In this document: positions 34,653 to 42,552 of the stretch, one piece after another | Layout: each line of letters starts with the position of its first letter | How positions within the stretch are numbered: the first letter of the stretch is position 1 | NCBI GenBank assembly: GCA_026003195.1 | Contig: BPGU01000001.1 | Location: 186,001 to 250,000 of the forward strand | Source: Armatimonadota bacterium | GTDB taxonomy: Bacteria; Armatimonadota; HRBIN16 | DNA: 64,000 nt | Direction: 5' to 3' | The notes under the pieces: generated by a model | What the model saw: only the letters and a program-made list of their open reading frames with translations | Told to the model about the DNA's origin: nothing | Database searches by the model: none | Translations under genes and position numbers: made by a program

Positions 34653-35336
34653 CTAATCCTTCAAAGGTCGTATCCAGATGTTGCGGTACTGGACGGGATT
34701 GCCATGGTCCTGCAGCAGGATGGGTCCCTTCTGGCGCATCTTGTTGTCTATCCCGCCCGCGGTGATGTGCGGTATCTCTACATTGTCGTGCACCAGCACG
34801 CCGTTCCAGCGCACCGTGACGCGAGGTTTGGCAATGACTTTGCCTTCGCTGTCGAACCTCGGGGCGATGAAGGTGATGTCGTATGTTTGCCACTGCCCCG
34901 GCGGTTTAGCGGCGTTTTTATCCGGGTCTTTGATTCCGTAAATGGCTGCGCAGCCACCCTTCGCGTAGGTCTCGTTCTGGTAGGAATCGAGAACCTGCAG
35001 CTCATACAATCCATGCAGATAGACGCCACTGTTGCCTCGTCCCTGTCCACTGGCTTGCGGCATCGGCGGGATGTTGAATTCGATGTGCAGCTGGAAGCTG
35101 CCGAACTCGTCGCGGGTCATGATGTCGCCCGTTCCCGCTTTGACCTGCATGGCTCCGTCGGGAGTAATCTCCCATCGGGCAGGCGATTTGCCGTCTCGCG
35201 AGACCCATTGGGACAGGTCCTTGCCGTCGAACAACACGATAGCTCCCCGGGGCGGTTTAGCAGGCTTTTGCTGTGCCAGGCACATCCCCGCCACCGCTAC
35301 CGCGAGGAGTAGAGCAACCGTCCTTCTCCACCACAT
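34653..35336 (-). CDS. Secreted DUF1080 (3-keto-disaccharide hydrolase-like) protein
   Basis: A 227-residue secreted protein: signal peptide MWWRRTVALLLAVAVAGMCLA, then the DUF1080 jelly-roll with AIVLFDGKDLSQWVSRDG, GSFQLHIEF, GRGNSGVYLHG, YDITFIAPRF and ILLQDHGNPVQYRNIWIRPL. Members of this family have been linked to 3-keto-glycoside cleavage and to carbohydrate binding. The ATG at 35336 has AAGGAGG upstream; the longer frame is rejected. It stands between the PHP metallohydrolase and GDPD genes. Confidence 0.85.
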   Translation of the reverse strand: MWWRRTVALLLAVAVAGMCLAQQKPAKPPRGAIVLFDGKDLSQWVSRDGKSPARWEITPDGAMQVKAGTGDIMTRDEFGSFQLHIEFNIPPMPQASGQGRGNSGVYLHGLYELQVLDSYQNETYAKGGCAAIYGIKDPDKNAAKPPGQWQTYDITFIAPRFDSEGKVIAKPRVTVRWNGVLVHDNVEIPHITAGGIDNKMRQKGPILLQDHGNPVQYRNIWIRPLKD

Positions 35337-35379
35337 GGAAGCGATGGACCTCCTTTTTCGCGTGTGTTTCCAGCAAATC

Positions 35380-37992
35380 TTACGGCGTGGTAGTAGAGAG
35401 TTCCTGCCTGCCGGGAGGCTGCCAGCCGTTGCCGTCGACATCGATGTAAATCGGATTGGTGAAGGAAGTGGGACGCACGCCCGGATACAGCGCGGTGAAC
35501 CCCTCCCCTTCCGCCAGCACCACCAGCCACGAATCCTTCTCCACCCGCAGAGGCACGGTCTGTTGCCAGTTCAACGGCTTGCCTTGAGGATGCTCTACGG
35601 GCAGTGTCTGAGCCACCGAACCGTTGACGTAGAGCTTCACCCGGTTCACCCGCACCCACGATGGCGCTGCCAGACGTATCTGCACCTGCACCGTGCCCCC
35701 GTTGGCGACTACGGTGGAACCCATCGGCTGATTCCCTTGTGCTTTCACTTCTATCAGAGGTCCTCCGCACACCAGCACGTTGCCACTGCGTATTGCCCGC
35801 ACCACCTGCTGGGGAGTGACGCGCTGAACCTGTTCCTGCCCGAAGTAGAGATAGGTGCGGGGAAAGCCGGGTTCCAGCTGGTAGGCGTGGTGACTGTCGG
35901 TATTGCCGATGGCAATGTATCGGCGTCCTGTGTTCAGGAAATAGAACCAGTCGGGCAGGGTCTCTTCCAGCTGTCTGCTGTCCACACCGTTGTACACCTC
36001 GATGGCGTCGAAGTTGGGGGAGAACTGTTCGGGGCGGGAGATGGTGCCCTCTGCTGGATTCAATCCCACCCAGCGGAAGTATCCTGCATCTGGGCTACGC
36101 GGGTGGTTGATTTGCACAATCGTATCCCCGCTGTTGTTCGCGCGCGCGGCAGCGAATATCTGCTCCGCCGTCAGGTCGTACCATTCTATCGCGCCGTTGT
36201 TGGGCTTGTTGGGGTCGTAGCGCTGCGGATAGGCGTTGAAGTGTCCTAAACCGAAGTTCGGCGTGATTTCGCATCCCACCACCGAGGTGATCCACCGCTC
36301 GGCACGCAGGGAACGAATCACCGGCTGGTAGTCGGTGAGCACATCGTGGTCGGTGGCGGTGAGTATCTGCACCCCCATCGCCGCATATGCCTTCACCTTG
36401 TCTGCCAGGGGGTCGTTCGAGTCGGGCGAAGGCAGGGCGTGCACGTGGAAATCTCCCGACAGATAGCCCGGTAGCCGGGCGGTGCGTTCCAGTGTTGTCC
36501 GCCAGACGATTTTGGCATCCGGCTGTAAGTCCAATTCGCGCTGTTCTATCTCGTACTCAAACCCGCGCGTCAGGGTGATGCGGTATCGTCCCGGTTCCAC
36601 CGGAATAGTCTCGTTGCCGGACAGGCTGTAAGAGACGCGGTCAAAGCGTCCATAGTCACCCTGTTCGCCATAGCGCATCCGTTCGCTGTTGGGCAGTGCA
36701 CCGGAGAGCCTCTCGAAAACCAGCGCACAGGGCAGAAACGTTCCCTGCTCATCTCGGACCGCAATCTGCAGATGCGCAGGTGGCTGCAGGGTGATGTCCG
36801 CTTCCCCTTTGAGCGAAGCACTGGCAGGTGCATAACCGTCGGCAAACACTACCGCGCGGTATTCGCTCTGCGGGACTTTCGCCTCGAAACGCCCCCGGCT
36901 GTCGGTGCGGGTCACCGTGTGCATCTGCCCATCCCCCTCACCCTGCTGGATCAGGTACACGCGCGCATCCGGCACGGGGCGGCGACCGGCGGTGAGCACC
37001 CTGCCCCGTATGGTGGAAAGGGGTTCGGACTGCCGGCGCAGGCGGCGCATCTCCGCTCGCAGAGGCTCCATATCCCCGTCACTGACGGACAGAGCCAGCT
37101 GGATTTGCGCCTTCTGACCGGCGGGGAGGTTGAGCGCGCGCCCTATCATCATCAGGTAGATGTTGGAGGCGTTCATCACCTGCGAAATCGCTTCTTGCTG
37201 GACGATGAAACCGTATGCCAGGCGCGAGCCTATCGCCGACACCATCGGGATAGGACCGGGCAGCGTTTGAACCAGACCCATGAGAGGGGGACCTCCTGCC
37301 TTCTGGAACGCATAGTCCACACTGCCCCATGGTGGGATGAAAGTGGTTAATCCGTCCCCCAGAATCTGCCCCCAGAAAAGAGAATAGACCTTCGCCTGCT
37401 GGGTGCTGTTGTTCAACGCGCAGATGATTTCCAGCGTGGGGCTATCGGGAGAGAGGATATAATCTATGGTAACCTGTAGACCCTGTGGGCTGCTGGGTAT
37501 ACGGATGGTGGTGTCCACCACGGGGAAGCGGTCGTCCACCGCATGGACGCGCAGATGGGCAGGCTTTCCTTTGCCTCCTGCCGAGAGGATTTCTGCCCGA
37601 ACGGCTCGCAATACGCGCAGATTCAGAAGGCTTTTCTCATCGGCGGTGGCGAAGAAGATTTCGCCGAGCATATCCTCGTCGTGCCCGGCTTCGTTCAGCA
37701 CTGCATCCAGCACCCGCCCGCCATAGCGCGAATACCCTCCCGCCATACGCGGCGCAGCAACCACAAAGGTTGCCTCGTGATTTCTCAGTATATAGTCGCC
37801 CGGCTTACCCTGCGCCTTCGCGCCACCGGGAAGATCGCGGGCAGTTGCCACCACGCATTGCGCTGTGCCCACCTCGGGAACGGGCATCTGTGGATTGTGC
37901 AGTTTACCGATTTCATGGGGTAAGGCGACACTGAGGGTCAACAGGATCATACCAGCCATCAGGCAAAAGGTAGTTCGCTTGCTTGTCCGCAT
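35380..37992 (-). CDS. Secreted CehA/McbA-family PHP metallohydrolase
   Basis: An 870-residue protein with an N-terminal signal peptide. A carboxypeptidase-regulatory-like beta domain is near residues 330-400 (IRGRVLTAGRRPVPDARVY). The PHP metallohydrolase part begins at about 500 with GDFHVHALPSPDS, then ILTATDHDVLTDY, and later FNAYPQRYDP and GNTDSHHAYQ. CehA/McbA enzymes hydrolyse phosphoesters or carbamates with metal ions. The C-terminal ~80 residues look like a beta-sandwich. The substrate is not predictable. It has AAGGAG before the ATG. Confidence 0.85.
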   Translation of the reverse strand: MRTSKRTTFCLMAGMILLTLSVALPHEIGKLHNPQMPVPEVGTAQCVVATARDLPGGAKAQGKPGDYILRNHEATFVVAAPRMAGGYSRYGGRVLDAVLNEAGHDEDMLGEIFFATADEKSLLNLRVLRAVRAEILSAGGKGKPAHLRVHAVDDRFPVVDTTIRIPSSPQGLQVTIDYILSPDSPTLEIICALNNSTQQAKVYSLFWGQILGDGLTTFIPPWGSVDYAFQKAGGPPLMGLVQTLPGPIPMVSAIGSRLAYGFIVQQEAISQVMNASNIYLMMIGRALNLPAGQKAQIQLALSVSDGDMEPLRAEMRRLRRQSEPLSTIRGRVLTAGRRPVPDARVYLIQQGEGDGQMHTVTRTDSRGRFEAKVPQSEYRAVVFADGYAPASASLKGEADITLQPPAHLQIAVRDEQGTFLPCALVFERLSGALPNSERMRYGEQGDYGRFDRVSYSLSGNETIPVEPGRYRITLTRGFEYEIEQRELDLQPDAKIVWRTTLERTARLPGYLSGDFHVHALPSPDSNDPLADKVKAYAAMGVQILTATDHDVLTDYQPVIRSLRAERWITSVVGCEITPNFGLGHFNAYPQRYDPNKPNNGAIEWYDLTAEQIFAAARANNSGDTIVQINHPRSPDAGYFRWVGLNPAEGTISRPEQFSPNFDAIEVYNGVDSRQLEETLPDWFYFLNTGRRYIAIGNTDSHHAYQLEPGFPRTYLYFGQEQVQRVTPQQVVRAIRSGNVLVCGGPLIEVKAQGNQPMGSTVVANGGTVQVQIRLAAPSWVRVNRVKLYVNGSVAQTLPVEHPQGKPLNWQQTVPLRVEKDSWLVVLAEGEGFTALYPGVRPTSFTNPIYIDVDGNGWQPPGRQELSTTTP

Positions 37993-38028
37993 TCAGTTTC
38001 TCCTTCCGCGACGTCATCTTCCTGAAGC

Positions 38029-38157
38029 AGGGATAGACACGCAGTCTGCCCCTGCCATCACGCATCCCGTACACCTAATAGGGACAGACACGCAGGTCTG
38101 CCCCTGTCATCACGTATCTTGCGCGCCTAGTAGGAACAGACACACAGGTCTGCCCCT
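38029..38157. repeat. Tandem repeat, 2.5 units of 51-52 nt
   Basis: Units start at 38029, 38080 and 38132 with AGGGAYAGACACGCAG-like sequence followed by GTCTGCCCCTG(C/T)CATCAC. The third unit is cut short at CTGCCCCT and touches the end of the small gene at 38156. It lies between the small membrane protein gene and the PHP gene and fills this gap of ~160 nt; no ORF is seen in it. Confidence 0.8.
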
Positions 38158-38380
38158 ACTTGTTTGCGTGTTCCGCACGGTCGCGCGCCAGCAGCTCCTG
38201 CACTTCCTTCTGGAATTGCACAGGGTCTTTCGTCGCCTTGCTGAAATCCAGATCGCTTTGCTTGCGTCCCTGCCCCGGCGGCACGCTCTGTGGCAGGTTC
38301 TTCCATATCACTGCCCCCACCACAGCGATAAACACCACGATGATGATGACCGCCAGCACCGGGTGGATTTGCTTATTCAT
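38156..38380 (-). CDS. Small single-TM protein next to the prepilin-like gene
   Basis: A 74-residue protein: MNKQIHPVLAV then a hydrophobic helix (IIIVVFIAVVGAVIWKNL) and a charged tail. It starts 10 nt after the prepilin-like gene with GGAGG upstream, so the two are co-transcribed. I do not recognise the family; its small size, single helix and place suggest an accessory protein of the pilin-like protein. Confidence 0.75.
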   Translation of the reverse strand: MNKQIHPVLAVIIIVVFIAVVGAVIWKNLPQSVPPGQGRKQSDLDFSKATKDPVQFQKEVQELLARDRAEHANK

Positions 38381-38390
38381 GCTTCCCTCC

Positions 38391-39176
38391 TTACTGTCGC
38401 AGAGGCTCCATCACCATACGCACCAGGTCCAGGAACTTGCCCTTCTTGTAAAGGGCATGTCCGTCCACCATCACCGCGTAGGTGGCTCCGACAGCCTCCT
38501 TGCCGTTGCCTCCGAAGACGGCAGGTACGACGTCCGAGTCGCCATAGCCCTCGTGCGAGCCGTACGAGTTACAGAAAGCGATGATGGACTTGGCGGGTGA
38601 GCCGACTGCCGCCAGTGGCTGTCCAGCGATGTAGTAATCTTGCGGGTTGCCAGTGTTATAGGGTGGTCCCAGCATCGGACCCAGGATGCGTACGAACAGC
38701 TCCAAGGGGGTCATGCGGGGTGAGGGAACTTGTCCTACCCCACCGTATGCATAGCCGTACGAGCCAAACTGGTTGAGCGGTAGTCCGTCAGAACCCAGAC
38801 GTACCGGGTCGGACCCCAGCGTGGGGCAGGCGAACAGCCCATGGTTTTTGATGTAGGGGTAGAAGGCGTACTCCATAAACAGCCCGCGCTTGTTGTTCAG
38901 GTCTACCGACCAGTTGGGGGGACCGCTGGGCATGCCGCGGCTCAAGCCTGTGTTGTCATCGTTGTTGCGTCCATCCTGCATCAGCCATGGGAAGGTCTCA
39001 TCGTAGTCCTGTACGTACATGAGTGCTGCCGTGCCAATCTGCTTCAGATTGGATAAGCAGGTGGTTTTACGTGCCTGCTCGCGGGCGCGAGCAAACACAG
39101 GGAACAGGATCGCCGCCAGTATCGCGATAATCGCGATAACTACCAGCAGCTCAATCAATGTGAAAGCGCGTCTCAT
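38391..39176 (-). CDS. Prepilin-type protein with N-terminal methylation motif (DUF1559-like)
   Basis: A 261-residue protein. The N-terminus ([32 protein letters not shown]) is a type IV pilin/pseudopilin leader with the conserved F-T-L-I-E cleavage and methylation site. The body is an alpha/beta DUF1559-type domain. The family is very abundant in Planctomycetes and Armatimonadota, where it is thought to form envelope-associated fibres. The ATG has GGAGGC upstream, and a near-consensus promoter is present. Confidence 0.9.
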   Translation of the reverse strand: MRRAFTLIELLVVIAIIAILAAILFPVFARAREQARKTTCLSNLKQIGTAALMYVQDYDETFPWLMQDGRNNDDNTGLSRGMPSGPPNWSVDLNNKRGLFMEYAFYPYIKNHGLFACPTLGSDPVRLGSDGLPLNQFGSYGYAYGGVGQVPSPRMTPLELFVRILGPMLGPPYNTGNPQDYYIAGQPLAAVGSPAKSIIAFCNSYGSHEGYGDSDVVPAVFGGNGKEAVGATYAVMVDGHALYKKGKFLDLVRMVMEPLRQ

Positions 39177-39229
39177 TCTTCGTTCGCCTCCGTAGTGATT
39201 GATTATTCGCTTAAGCGAGATTTGCCTCC

Positions 39230-39258
39230 ATTGTACAATCAGTCGCGTGAGGTGTCAA
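39230..39258 (-). promoter_or_regulatory. Predicted promoter of the prepilin-like gene
   Basis: Minus-strand TTGACA (39253-39258), 17-nt spacer, TACAAT (39230-39235), about 50 nt upstream of the start. Confidence 0.78.
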
Positions 39259-39299
39259 CTCGTATTTTTACATGTGCGTTCACTGCGGATTCGTTTCGC

Positions 39300-39977
39300 T
39301 CACTTCAGGATGGGTGTCAGCCGGATGTTGCGGAAATGTATCTCTGCTCCTTCCGACTGCAGGCAGATTTTACCCGGCACCACTTCCGCTCCTGTGCCTT
39401 CGTTGACGATTTGCCCGTTAATCTTCAGCACCACGTGCTCACCGTCCACGATAATCTCGTATTCGTTCCATTCGCCGATGGGCTTCTCCGCCATCTTCGC
39501 TTTGATGCGGTTCGTCGGCGCGTTGGGATTGATGCGGGCAGGGTCAGTATCCAGTTTCACCCCGTCAATCAGCCAGAAGTCACCCGCGCTACCGCTCATC
39601 AGCTGCGCTTCAATGGATTTGGGCCATATCTTATCTTCCCCACGCATCCGCAGAAGCACACCACTGTTACGTCCACCTTTGTCCTCTGGAGCCCAGCGCC
39701 ACTCCAGCTTCAAGATGTAGTTGGTAAAGTCTGCCACTGTGCGGATGTAGCCCGCCGGTCTACCTTTGCAGATCAGGACCCCCTTGTCGCCGTCGATGCT
39801 CCACACGTCTTCCATCTTCACGTTCGGGTCGGCAAGGAAGTACGTCCACCCGCAGAAGTCCTTGCCGTTGAACAGCTGTATCTCCTTGCCCAGTTTGCCT
39901 TCTATCTTCACCTTTTGCGCTGGCGCCGACAGGGTGCACATCACGAGCATCAGCGCCATGACCCACTTTGTCTTCAT
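39300..39977 (-). CDS. Second secreted DUF1080 protein
   Basis: A 225-residue protein with a signal peptide (MKTKWVMALMLVMCTLSAPAQ). The DUF1080 fold is recognised by IQLFNGKDFCGWTYFL, the LICKGRPAGYIRT and GGRNSGVLLRM strands, and EIHFRNIRLTPI. It is related to 34653-35336 but only in motifs. It is probably a standalone gene between tRNA-Asn and the prepilin-like gene; SD GGAGGAG is upstream. It may act on 3-keto sugars with the Gfo/Idh/MocA dehydrogenase at 44871. Confidence 0.86.
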   Translation of the reverse strand: MKTKWVMALMLVMCTLSAPAQKVKIEGKLGKEIQLFNGKDFCGWTYFLADPNVKMEDVWSIDGDKGVLICKGRPAGYIRTVADFTNYILKLEWRWAPEDKGGRNSGVLLRMRGEDKIWPKSIEAQLMSGSAGDFWLIDGVKLDTDPARINPNAPTNRIKAKMAEKPIGEWNEYEIIVDGEHVVLKINGQIVNEGTGAEVVPGKICLQSEGAEIHFRNIRLTPILK

Positions 39978-40103
39978 CTTCTCCTCCTGAACTCCAGAGT
40001 GCTGTCGTATCCTTCGCCATGTTGGCGCATTTTCCTGCTAACCGTGGGTGAACACTTCTCAGAAGGAGGAGATTTGTGGGGACTTTTTTTACTGGGCGCA
40101 CCC

Positions 40104-40132
40104 TTGACAAAAGCGCGGATTTCTGGTAGATT
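40104..40132 (+). promoter_or_regulatory. Predicted promoter of tRNA-Asn
   Basis: TTGACA (40104-40109), 17-nt spacer, TAGATT (40127-40132), 14 nt upstream of the mature tRNA 5' end. Confidence 0.65.
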
Positions 40133-40146
40133 CTATTCCGCGAGGT

Positions 40147-40222
40147 TCCCCGGTAGCTCAGTCGGCAGAGCGGGTGGCTGTTAACCACTAGGTCGCAGGT
40201 TCGAGTCCTGCCCGGGGAGCCA
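40147..40222 (+). tRNA. tRNA-Asn (anticodon GTT)
   Basis: A 76-nt cloverleaf: acceptor stem TCCCCGG paired with CCGGGGA, D arm, anticodon loop CTGTTAA with GTT at 40180-40182, T arm GCAGG-TTCGAGT-CCTGC, and an encoded CCA end (40220-40222) followed by a T-run. The anticodon reads AAC and AAU. Confidence 0.98.
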
Positions 40223-40317
40223 TTTTTTACATCCCCTCGTACATCTGCTCAATGTCCACCGGCAGTAACTTTTACCCTCTGCCTGTGCTCGTGCTTTGTG
40301 GAGATATGATTGGTGGA

Positions 40318-40606
40318 TGATGCCGAGGCGGTCTCGCCTCGCTGTTGTTCTGGGTGCAAGCGAAGAATCTCCGTGAGCGTTTGCGGCTGAAGCCGCACCC
40401 CTTCAGACAAAGCCAGCCTTCGCTGGCTGAATACGGAGGGGATTGCTTCGCTCACGCTCGCAAGGACACCGCACTGGAGGGCGAGGCTCCCGCCGAGCCG
40501 TTTTTCGTGTCCTTGCGAGGCACGCCGTGCCGAAGCCATCTCCTGCAATAACAGGTGGGGGATTGCTTCGCTCCTTCGTCGCTCGCAAGGACACGGGTTG
40601 TGCTGC
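40318..40606. repeat. Repeat-rich gap with REP-like element in three copies
   Basis: The gap between tRNA-Asn and the next gene holds several hairpins (GAGGCG-gtct-CGCCTC, GCGGC-tgaa-GCCGC, AGCCAGC-cttc-GCTGGCT) near 40325-40425. After these a ~32-36-nt element, GATTGCTTCG...CTCGCAAGGACAC, occurs three times: 40438-40469 and 40558-40594 in plus, and 40507-40543 inverted. The first (40223-40317) part shows nothing recognisable. No protein gene is supported. Confidence 0.8.
40475..40502. repeat. Dispersed intergenic repeat, copy 2
   Basis: Matches 4215-4242 with two mismatches (GCGAGGCTCCCGCCGAGCCG core). It is embedded between two copies of the REP-like element. Confidence 0.65.
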
Positions 40607-42238
40607 TTACTTCAACGGGAACGCCACCACCTTGCCGTTTGTCGACGCTGCCACGATCACGTCGTCTGGCGACAGACCCGAAATGCTGGGCGAGCGCACG
40701 AACGACTCGCCGGCGTTGCTGCCGTCGTACAGGTAGAACTCCTGTGGGTTGTCGGCATTGATGGCGTAGAACTTGCCGTTGTCGCTGCCGATGTAGATGT
40801 AGGGGGTGTTGCTGCCCTGCTTGCGCACCACGATGGGCATCGCCAGGAACCGGCCTGCATCACGCGGCTGGATGGGGTAGCCTGATTTCGCTGTGCCATC
40901 GGCGGCTTTGACTGCGTGAATCTTGCCGTCCGCCGTGCCGAAGTACACCACCTTCTCCACCCAGTCGAAGAAGGGACTGCCCACGATGGGTGCACCGGCA
41001 TTGTACATCCAGCGCACGTGCGGCACTGTGGGGTCAGGGGTGGCGTTCATGGCGTAGAGAAAACCGTTCTGCCCACCAATGAACAGCGTATTGGTGACGA
41101 GGTCAATCCATGGAGAGCTGGTCACCGGCTGTCCGGGTGATACCATCTCCATCCAGACGCCTTGCAGGTCGCTGGAGCGGAAGCACACCACAAAGCCGTC
41201 GCCCGTTCCCGCCCACAGGTGCGTGGTGCCCGGCGCGGATGGGGTAGAAGAGAACTCGCTTCCCCACTGGGCAGACACGGCAAGCGGCATCCCGTTGGCG
41301 TCGAAGGCGCGGATGCGTCCGTCCTGCGCGGGTACGAACAGGATGCCGTTCTGAACCACCGGCGATGCAGCGATGCTCACCCCACTGGCGACGGTGCGGG
41401 TTCCCTGAACGGTGCCGGAGTGGAGGTCTACCAGTTGCACACGCCCGTCGGCGGTAGGCACGAACAGGGTGCTACCCCGCGCCGAGACCCGCCCGGGCAT
41501 GGCGGCTCCCAGGTTGACCGGAGTGTCCCAGGCGGTGGTGCCTGCGTTCTGCCCCTTCACCCAGTAGGTATACAGTTGTCCCAAACCGGAGCCCACGATG
41601 GCTTTACCTGCCGTGATGGTGACATCACCCTGCACGCCGCCGGGTACGCTGGCTGTCCACAGGGGCGAGAAGGGGTTCACCACGTCCGCTGCCACACTGT
41701 TCAGAGCGTACTTCTGGTTATCGAAGTTGGAGGTCACGCGGAAGGGAAGCTCTTGCACCGAGCTCCCTGTCACCGGATCGGGTGGGGCGGTGACCGTCAC
41801 GAGCAGTTTGTATTCCTCACCCATACGCAGCGTAGGGGTGCGGCTGATGGTAGTATTCTCGTTGCTGTCGCGTTGACCATTGCCGTTCGTGTCCTCCACA
41901 AAGACCACGGACCATCCGGCAGGTAGCGTGCCCGTGCTCAGCCGATAGTAGTCATCGCCGTTGCCGGTGTTTTTCACGGTGACCGGGAAGTGGTAGGAAC
42001 CGCCCGGATTGAGTGTGGCGTTCTGAACGGCGAGAGTGACCTGCACGTCCGCCACCTGCGCCACGGTGAGCGTCACCGTGTTGGAGACGGCAGTGTATGA
42101 ATTGCCGCTGCTATCGGTGTACGTAGCGGTTGCCTGCAGTTGTATCTGCGTGCCTGCAGGTGTCATCTGGGCAGAAGTGTTTATACTGAACGCACACCAG
42201 AAGGCTATCACTAGCCATAAGCGACGGGTTGTCCTCAT
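40607..42238 (-). CDS. Secreted PQQ-like beta-propeller protein
   Basis: A 543-residue protein. The ATG at 42236-42238 has AAGGAG upstream and starts a signal peptide (RRLWLVIAFWCAFSINTSAQ). Residues ~30-215 are one or two Ig-like/NEW3-type beta domains (LAVQNATLNPGGSYHFPVTVKNTGNGDDYYRLS). From ~220 there are six or so PQQ-like blades (GRVSARGSTLFVPTADGRV, SPVVQNGILFVPAQDGRI, SSPWIDLVTNTLFIGGQNGF, VYFGTADGKIHAV, YIYIGSDNGKFYAI). Such proteins are usually surface or periplasmic scaffolds; no catalytic residue is obvious. The start further upstream lies across the next, divergent gene and is rejected. Confidence 0.82.
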   Translation of the reverse strand: MRTTRRLWLVIAFWCAFSINTSAQMTPAGTQIQLQATATYTDSSGNSYTAVSNTVTLTVAQVADVQVTLAVQNATLNPGGSYHFPVTVKNTGNGDDYYRLSTGTLPAGWSVVFVEDTNGNGQRDSNENTTISRTPTLRMGEEYKLLVTVTAPPDPVTGSSVQELPFRVTSNFDNQKYALNSVAADVVNPFSPLWTASVPGGVQGDVTITAGKAIVGSGLGQLYTYWVKGQNAGTTAWDTPVNLGAAMPGRVSARGSTLFVPTADGRVQLVDLHSGTVQGTRTVASGVSIAASPVVQNGILFVPAQDGRIRAFDANGMPLAVSAQWGSEFSSTPSAPGTTHLWAGTGDGFVVCFRSSDLQGVWMEMVSPGQPVTSSPWIDLVTNTLFIGGQNGFLYAMNATPDPTVPHVRWMYNAGAPIVGSPFFDWVEKVVYFGTADGKIHAVKAADGTAKSGYPIQPRDAGRFLAMPIVVRKQGSNTPYIYIGSDNGKFYAINADNPQEFYLYDGSNAGESFVRSPSISGLSPDDVIVAASTNGKVVAFPLK

Positions 42239-42552
42239 CAGACTGCTCCTTGGGTATGGAGTCTCGTTGAGGTTGTTCCACAGGCTCGGAAGGCGACTAG
42301 CTGATAAATCTATCAGGAGGCTCCATTTCTGGTACCAATGCCGATGGTAGGAGTACGGGCTGATGGGGAGAAGAATGTAGCGTATGCGCTGGGTATGCGG
42401 AGGGAACGCTGTGATGAAAGCGGCGATGGTGATAGCGATGCAGTGGATGCTTTTCGCGTCTGGCGTCAGCGCACCGGATGGCTGAAATCTTCCGCTGGCA
42501 CAAAAGGCGGAGCGATTCGAGCAGTATATCTTGACCAAAGGAGCACACCAAC

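Noticed and set aside
40147-40606. tRNA-Asn as an integration site
   Set aside because: No duplicated tRNA 3' end, integrase or phage gene is in the window; the repeats nearby are REP-like.
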